64,000 nucleotides of DNA from Marinovum algicola (GTDB lineage Bacteria; Pseudomonadota; Alphaproteobacteria; Rhodobacterales; Rhodobacteraceae). The DNA is taken from contig NZ_FNYY01000003.1 of assembly GCF_900109145.1 (NCBI RefSeq), positions 186,001-250,000 on the forward strand, in the 5' to 3' direction. Shown piece after piece: positions 59,807-64,000 of the stretch (the first letter of the stretch is position 1; each line of letters begins with the position of its first letter). The position numbers were made by a program, and so were the translations under genes. The notes beneath the pieces were generated by a model, which saw only the letters and a program-made list of their open reading frames with translations, made no database searches and was not told the origin of the DNA.

Positions 59807-61866
59807 TGGCCGGGCGTGATACATGCTGGGATCAGGGCGGCTCCTCGGGGCTCGAGCGGCTGTTGCGGCCGCGTTCGATCGCGGTGATCGGCGGCGGAAG
59901 CTGGTGCAGGAATGTCATCGAGCAATGCCGCAAGATCGGGTTTGGCGGCGAGATCTGGCCGGTGCATCCGACACGCGCGACGGTTGGCGGGGTGGCGTGC
60001 TTCCCGGATGTCGGCGCCCTGCCCGGCGTGCCGGATGCGGCCTTTGTCGGGGTCAACCGCGAAGCGACCGTCGCGGTGGTGCGGGCGCTGGCGGCGCGGG
60101 GCGCGGGCGGCGCGGTCTGTTTCGCCTCGGGCTTTCGCGAGGCCCGGGGCGAGACCGCGGATGGCGCCCGGTTGCAGACGGCCTTGCTGGAGGCGGCGGG
60201 CGGCATGACGCTGCTCGGGCCGAATTGTTACGGCTTTCTCAATTACCTCGACGGCGCGGCGCTCTGGCCGGATCAGCATGGCGGCCTGCCCGTGGCGCGC
60301 GGCGTGGCGATTGTCACCCAATCGTCGAACATCGCCATCAACCTGACCATGCAGGCGCGCGGGCTGCCACTGGCCTATGTGGTGACCGTCGGCAACCAGG
60401 CGCAGACCGGCCTGTCGGACGTGTCGCGGACGCTGTTGCGCGACCCGAGAGTGACGGCACTGGGGCTGCATATCGAAGGGATCGACGATCTGCGGGCCTT
60501 CGAGGCGATGGCGGCCGAGGCGCAGGCGCTGGGCAAACCGGTGGTGGCGCTCAAGATCGGCCGGTCCGATCAGGCGCGCGCGGCCACGGTCACCCATACC
60601 GCGTCGCTGGCCGGCAGCGACGCCGGCGCGCGGGCGCTGTTGCACCGGCTGGGGATCGGCCAGGTGGCTTCCCTTCCGGTCCTGCTCGAAACGCTGAAGC
60701 TCCTGCATGTGACCGGGCCGCTGACCTCCAACCGTATCGCCTCGATGTCCTGTTCCGGCGGCGAAGCCAGCCTGATGGCGGATATGGCGGAAGGCTCCGG
60801 GCTGGTCTTTCCGCCGCTCGACGCCACCCGGCGGGCGGCCTTGCGGCGCGTGCTCGGACCCAGGGTGGCGCTGGCCAACCCGTTGGATTACCACACCTAT
60901 ATCTGGGGCGACATCCCGGCGATGATCACGGTGTTCAGCGCGATGACGGGCGGCGATCTGGCACTGGGCTGCGTGGTGCTGGACCTTCCCCGCGCCGATC
61001 GCTGCGACCCGGGCGCCTGGACGCCGGTGATCACCGCGATGGAACGCGCCCGGGATGCGACCGGCACCCCCCTGGCGCTGGTCAGTTCCCTGCCCGAGAC
61101 CTTGCCGGAAGAGGTTGCTTTGCGGTTGATGGACAACGGCATCCTTTCTTTCGGCGGCATGGCCGAGGCCATCGCCGCCCTTTCCGCCGCCGCCCGGATG
61201 CGCCCGGCCGAGGGCGCGCCGCTGCTGGTGCCGCCGGTCGCGCCGCAGGGCCGGACTTTGAGCGAGGCCGAGGCCAAGGCGGCCCTGGCCGCCGACGGGC
61301 TGCGCATCCCGGCTTCGGCGCCGGCCGCAACCCCCGAGAGCGCCGCCACCGCAGCGGCGCGCATCGGATGCCCGGTGGTGCTCAAGGGCTGCGGCATCGC
61401 GCACAAGACCGAGGCCGGGGCGGTGGTGCTGGGGCTGGCCACGCCCGACGCCGTGGCCCGGGCGGCGGCGGACATGCCGGGGCCGAGCTTTCTGGTCGAG
61501 GAGATGGTGACCGACGGCCTCGCCGAAGTGCTGATCGGCGTCGTCGCCGATCCGGCGCATGGCTATGTCCTCACCCTGGCGGCGGGTGGTACGCTGACCG
61601 AAATCCTCGAGGATCGGGTCTCGCTGCTGGTGCCTGCCAGCCGCGCGGAATTGCGCCAGGCGCTCTCGCAACTCAGGATCGCGGTGCTGCTCCAAGGCTA
61701 TCGCGGGCGCCCCGCCGCCGACATCGACGCCCTGCTTGACGCGGTGATGGCGGTGCAGGCCCATGTAGCCAGAACCTTGCCGCAGGAACTTGAAATCAAC
61801 CCGCTGATCTGCACCGCCACCGGCGCGGTGGCGGCGGACGCATTGATCCGAACCGGAGAGGAATGA
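59806..61866 (+). CDS. ADP-forming acyl-CoA ligase (acetate-CoA ligase, NDP-forming family)
   Basis: 686 residues with alpha and beta parts fused. The N-terminal CoA-binding domain (about 15-140; LERLLRPRSIAVIGGG, LGPNCYGFLNY) and succinyl-CoA-ligase-like domain (about 150-460; VAIVTQSSNIAINL, SCSGGEASLMADMA) precede an ATP-grasp domain (about 475-680; CPVVLKGCGIAHKTEAGAVVLG, FLVEEMVTDGLAEVLIGVVADP). ATG 59806 overlaps the dehydrogenase stop by one base. The product likely activates a carboxylate of this pathway, replacing the AMP-forming CaiC-type ligase; the substrate (butyrobetaine, crotonobetaine, carnitine or betaine) is inference. Confidence 0.85.
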   Translation: MAGRDTCWDQGGSSGLERLLRPRSIAVIGGGSWCRNVIEQCRKIGFGGEIWPVHPTRATVGGVACFPDVGALPGVPDAAFVGVNREATVAVVRALAARGAGGAVCFASGFREARGETADGARLQTALLEAAGGMTLLGPNCYGFLNYLDGAALWPDQHGGLPVARGVAIVTQSSNIAINLTMQARGLPLAYVVTVGNQAQTGLSDVSRTLLRDPRVTALGLHIEGIDDLRAFEAMAAEAQALGKPVVALKIGRSDQARAATVTHTASLAGSDAGARALLHRLGIGQVASLPVLLETLKLLHVTGPLTSNRIASMSCSGGEASLMADMAEGSGLVFPPLDATRRAALRRVLGPRVALANPLDYHTYIWGDIPAMITVFSAMTGGDLALGCVVLDLPRADRCDPGAWTPVITAMERARDATGTPLALVSSLPETLPEEVALRLMDNGILSFGGMAEAIAALSAAARMRPAEGAPLLVPPVAPQGRTLSEAEAKAALAADGLRIPASAPAATPESAATAAARIGCPVVLKGCGIAHKTEAGAVVLGLATPDAVARAAADMPGPSFLVEEMVTDGLAEVLIGVVADPAHGYVLTLAAGGTLTEILEDRVSLLVPASRAELRQALSQLRIAVLLQGYRGRPAADIDALLDAVMAVQAHVARTLPQELEINPLICTATGAVAADALIRTGEE

Positions 61867-62651
61867 TGACCGAAAGCCCGATCAAGACCCACCGCCGCGG
61901 CCATGTGCTGGAAGTGACGCTGGACCGGCCCAAGGCCAATGCCATCGATCTGGCCACCAGCCGGATCATGGGCGATGTCTTTACCGCGTTTCGCGACGAT
62001 CCCGATCTGCGGGTGGCGCTGCTGACCGCGGCCGGCGAAAAGTTCTTTTGCCCCGGATGGGATCTCAAGGCCGCCGCCGAAGGCGACGCGGTGGACGGCG
62101 ACTATGGGGTCGGCGGCTTTGGCGGCTTGCAGGAGCTGCGCGGGTTGAACAAGCCGGTGATTGCCGCGGTCAACGGCATCTGCTGTGGTGGCGGTCTGGA
62201 ACTGGCGCTGTCGGCCGATATCATCCTCGCCGCCGATCACGCCAGCTTTGCCCTGCCCGAGATCCGTTCGGGCACCGTCGCCGATGCCGCCTCGGTCAAG
62301 CTGCCCAAGCGCATTCCCTATCACATTGCGATGGAAATGCTGCTGACCGGCCGCTGGCTCGACACCGCAGAGGCGGCGCGCTGGGGGCTGATCAACCACG
62401 TCTATCCGGCCGGCGAACTGATGGCAGAAGCCCGCAAGCTGGCCGATCTGCTGGCCGCCGGGCCGCCACTGGTCCAGGCGGCGATCAAGGAAGTGGTGCG
62501 CGAGGCCGAGGGCATGAAATTCCAGGATGCGATGAACCGCATCACCAAGAGCCAGTTCGCCACGGTCGAGCGGCTCTATCGCTCCGAGGACCAGAAGGAA
62601 GGCGCCCGCGCCTTTGCCGAAAAACGCGATCCCGTTTGGAAGGGGAAATAG
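61866..62651 (+). CDS. caiD: CaiD-like enoyl-CoA hydratase (crotonobetainyl-CoA hydratase)
   Basis: 261 residues, crotonase fold. Both catalytic carboxylates are present: Glu112 in CCGGGLELALSADII and Glu132 in ALPEIRSGTVAD. The oxyanion-hole region is GEKFFCPGWDLKAA (57-70). The PGWDLKA and LPEIRSG segments and the C-terminal EKRDPVWKGK resemble CaiD, which hydrates crotonobetainyl-CoA to carnitinyl-CoA. The start is ATG 61866 (spaced five bases from AGAGG); ATG 61863 is a near-equivalent alternative. The preceding stop overlaps the start (ATGATG region), indicating coupling. Confidence 0.85.
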   Translation: MTESPIKTHRRGHVLEVTLDRPKANAIDLATSRIMGDVFTAFRDDPDLRVALLTAAGEKFFCPGWDLKAAAEGDAVDGDYGVGGFGGLQELRGLNKPVIAAVNGICCGGGLELALSADIILAADHASFALPEIRSGTVADAASVKLPKRIPYHIAMEMLLTGRWLDTAEAARWGLINHVYPAGELMAEARKLADLLAAGPPLVQAAIKEVVREAEGMKFQDAMNRITKSQFATVERLYRSEDQKEGARAFAEKRDPVWKGK

Positions 62652-63575
62652 ATGCCATTGAACATGAACCGCAACGTCTTCATCACCTGCGCGGTGACCG
62701 GATCGGGCGGCACGCAGGACAGAAGCCCGCATGTGCCGCGCAGCCCGGCCGAGATCGCCGAGAGCGCCATTGACGCCGCCAAGGCCGGCGCGGCGGTGGT
62801 GCATTGCCATGTCCGCGACCCCGAGACCGGCGCGCCCTCGCGCCGTCTGGAGCTCTACCGCGAAGTGACCGAACGCATCCGCGCCGCCGAAGTCGACGTG
62901 GTGCTGAACCTGACGGCGGGCATGGGCGGCGACATGGTCTTTGGCCCGCCCGAGGCGCCGCTGCCGCTGAACGAGACCGGCACCGACATGATCGGCGCGG
63001 GTGAACGCATGGCGCATGTCCGCGCCTGCCTGCCCGAGATCTGCACGCTCGATTGCGGTACGATGAACTTTGCCGAGGCCGACTACGTGATGACCAACAC
63101 GCCCGGCATGCTGCGCGCCATGGGCGGGATGATGACTGACCTGGGGGTGAAGCCCGAGATCGAGGCTTTCGACACCGGCCATCTCTGGTTTGCCAAGGAG
63201 CTGGTGCGAGAGGGCACCCTGGCACCGCAGGCGCTGGTGCAGCTCTGCATGGGGGTGCCCTGGGGCGCGCCCAATGATCTCAACACCCTGATGGCGATGG
63301 TCAACAACATCCCCGAGGATTGGACCTGGTCGGCGTTTTCGCTGGGCCGCGATCAGATGCCCTATGCCGCCGCCGCGGTACTGGCCGGCGGCAATGTGCG
63401 CGTCGGGCTGGAGGACAACCTCTTTCTCGACAAGGGCGTGCTGGCCACCAGCGCGCAGCTGGTCGACCGCGCGGTGACGATTGTCGAGAACATGGGGGCA
63501 AAGGTGATCGGCCCGGCAGAGGTCCGCGACAGGCTGGGGCTGGTGAAACGCGCGCCGCAAGGAGGTGCCGCATGA
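62652..63575 (+). CDS. BKACE-family 3-dehydrocarnitine cleavage enzyme
   Basis: 307 residues, beta-keto acid cleavage enzyme (DUF849). It has the zinc-binding HCHVRDPETG (His51 and His53), NLTAGMGGD and GLEDNLFLDKG near 257-267, the usual BKACE landmarks. Directly upstream of carnitine 3-dehydrogenase and overlapping its start by four bases, it most likely combines 3-dehydrocarnitine with acetyl-CoA to give betainyl-CoA and acetoacetate. ATG 62652 immediately follows the caiD stop. Annotated homologues may be named 3-keto-5-aminohexanoate cleavage protein; the gene context makes the carnitine role more likely. Confidence 0.87.
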   Translation: MPLNMNRNVFITCAVTGSGGTQDRSPHVPRSPAEIAESAIDAAKAGAAVVHCHVRDPETGAPSRRLELYREVTERIRAAEVDVVLNLTAGMGGDMVFGPPEAPLPLNETGTDMIGAGERMAHVRACLPEICTLDCGTMNFAEADYVMTNTPGMLRAMGGMMTDLGVKPEIEAFDTGHLWFAKELVREGTLAPQALVQLCMGVPWGAPNDLNTLMAMVNNIPEDWTWSAFSLGRDQMPYAAAAVLAGGNVRVGLEDNLFLDKGVLATSAQLVDRAVTIVENMGAKVIGPAEVRDRLGLVKRAPQGGAA

Positions 63576-64000
63576 CCCGCAAGGCAGCGATCATCGGCGG
63601 CGGCGTCATCGGCGGCGGCTGGGCCGCGCGCTTTCTGCTCAATGGCTGGGACGTGGCGGTCTTCGACCCCGACCCCGAGGCGCGGCGCAAGATCGACGAG
63701 GTGCTGGCCAACGCCCGCCGGGCCCTGCCCGCGCTTTATGACAAGGCGCTGCCACCCGAGGGAAATCTGAGCTATCACTCGGATTTGCACGCGGCCGTGG
63801 CCGGCGCGCTCTGGGTGCAGGAGAGCGTGCCCGAACGGCTCGACCTCAAGCACCGGGTGCATGACGCAATCACCCGGGCCGCCGATGCCGAGGCGGTGAT
63901 CGGCTCGTCGACCTCGGGCTTCCGCCCCTCGCAGCTGACCGCCGAGGGCGCGCGGGTGATCGTCGCCCATCCGTTCAACCCGGTCTACCTGCTGCCCCTG
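63572..64000 (+). CDS. lcdH: Carnitine 3-dehydrogenase, N-terminal part
   Basis: First 143 codons; the gene runs off the right edge. The NAD-binding motif is IIGGGVIGGGWAARFLLNGWDVAVFDPDPEA in two parts (7-38), and WVQESVPERLDLKH and IVAHPFNPVYLLPL are typical of L-carnitine dehydrogenases of the 3-hydroxyacyl-CoA dehydrogenase superfamily. An excellent AAGGAGG ribosome site lies 6 bases upstream. The ATG overlaps the BKACE stop (ATGA). It oxidises L-carnitine to 3-dehydrocarnitine, the BKACE substrate. A thioesterase domain or gene expected next would be outside the window. Confidence 0.9.
   Translation, partial: MTRKAAIIGGGVIGGGWAARFLLNGWDVAVFDPDPEARRKIDEVLANARRALPALYDKALPPEGNLSYHSDLHAAVAGALWVQESVPERLDLKHRVHDAITRAADAEAVIGSSTSGFRPSQLTAEGARVIVAHPFNPVYLLPL

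Noticed and set aside
1-64000. Prophage, integrative element or insertion sequence
   Set aside because: No integrase, transposase, terminal inverted repeats, phage structural genes or tRNA-linked attachment duplication were found; the tRNA-Ser gene has no adjacent repeat of its 3' end.

Overview
The window is high-GC alphaproteobacterial chromosome, most likely from the Rhodobacterales (Roseobacter/Rhodobacter group). The evidence is the gene content: a PstA with an N-terminal DUF3333-type extension, the trgA-trgB-cysK tellurite-resistance locus, a neighbouring photolyase-cfa pair, SoeABC sulfite dehydrogenase, the aglEFGAK alpha-glucoside operon with aglR and glk, two RTX-Hint proteins, and a carnitine dehydrogenase/BKACE cluster. 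Most of it reads as ordinary metabolic chromosome. There is no integrase, transposase, phage gene or CRISPR array.

Layout. 1-4425: the 3' end of pstC, then pstA-pstB-phoU-phoB, a phosphate uptake and control operon. 4565-5791: glutaryl-CoA dehydrogenase. 5851-7227 (minus): an exported protein with a ClpP/crotonase-like core that lacks the serine, plus an SH3 domain. 7452-9287: ilvD. 9437-10198: a LuxR-type regulator without a LuxI, preceded by a 20-bp dyad. 10199-10494: non-coding sequence rich in inverted repeats. 10584-12457 (minus): rpsB-tsf. 12711-19063 (minus): aglEFGAK, divergent from aglR-glk (19333-21390), with LacI-type operators between. 21488-22435: a beta-hydroxyacid dehydrogenase. 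22700-27322: soeABC, preceded by a perfect 14-bp palindrome.

27344-32973 (minus) is a complete Opp/Dpp-type peptide ABC transporter. A flavin oxidoreductase (33160-34356) and a second, orphan peptide-binding protein (34557-36137) follow. 36289-37326 (minus) is an AraC-type regulator divergent from a two-gene RND efflux system (37460-41571); two 12-bp direct repeats exactly 21 bp apart lie between them. Next come an SH3 lipoprotein and tRNA-Ser(GGA). 42221-50786 (minus) is a stress island of photolyase, cyclopropane-fatty-acid synthase, trgA, trgB, cysK, an MscS-family channel and an AlaX editing protein, tightly packed and with a TGATCC-type (sigma-E-like) promoter candidate at the photolyase. 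50935-51534 is a MobA/MocA-like nucleotidyltransferase.

51531-56803 (minus) holds two large RTX-repeat proteins with C-terminal Hint domains. The second is preceded by a 42-residue small ORF whose stop codon nearly abuts its start. Upstream lies about 0.8 kb without a clear gene, containing a perfect CtrA-type site (TTAA-N7-TTAAC). 57625-64000 is a GlxA/CdhR-type regulator divergent from acyl-CoA dehydrogenase, ADP-forming acyl-CoA ligase, CaiD-like hydratase, BKACE and carnitine 3-dehydrogenase. Together these could form a route from gamma-butyrobetaine or crotonobetaine through carnitine to glycine betaine.

I found no clearly new multi-gene system. The most interesting items are the small-ORF/RTX-Hint pair and its upstream region, the carnitine/butyrobetaine cluster with an ADP-forming ligase and an unusual dehydrogenase active site, the LuxR solo with a degenerate AHL pocket, and the structured intergenic region upstream of the tsf terminator.
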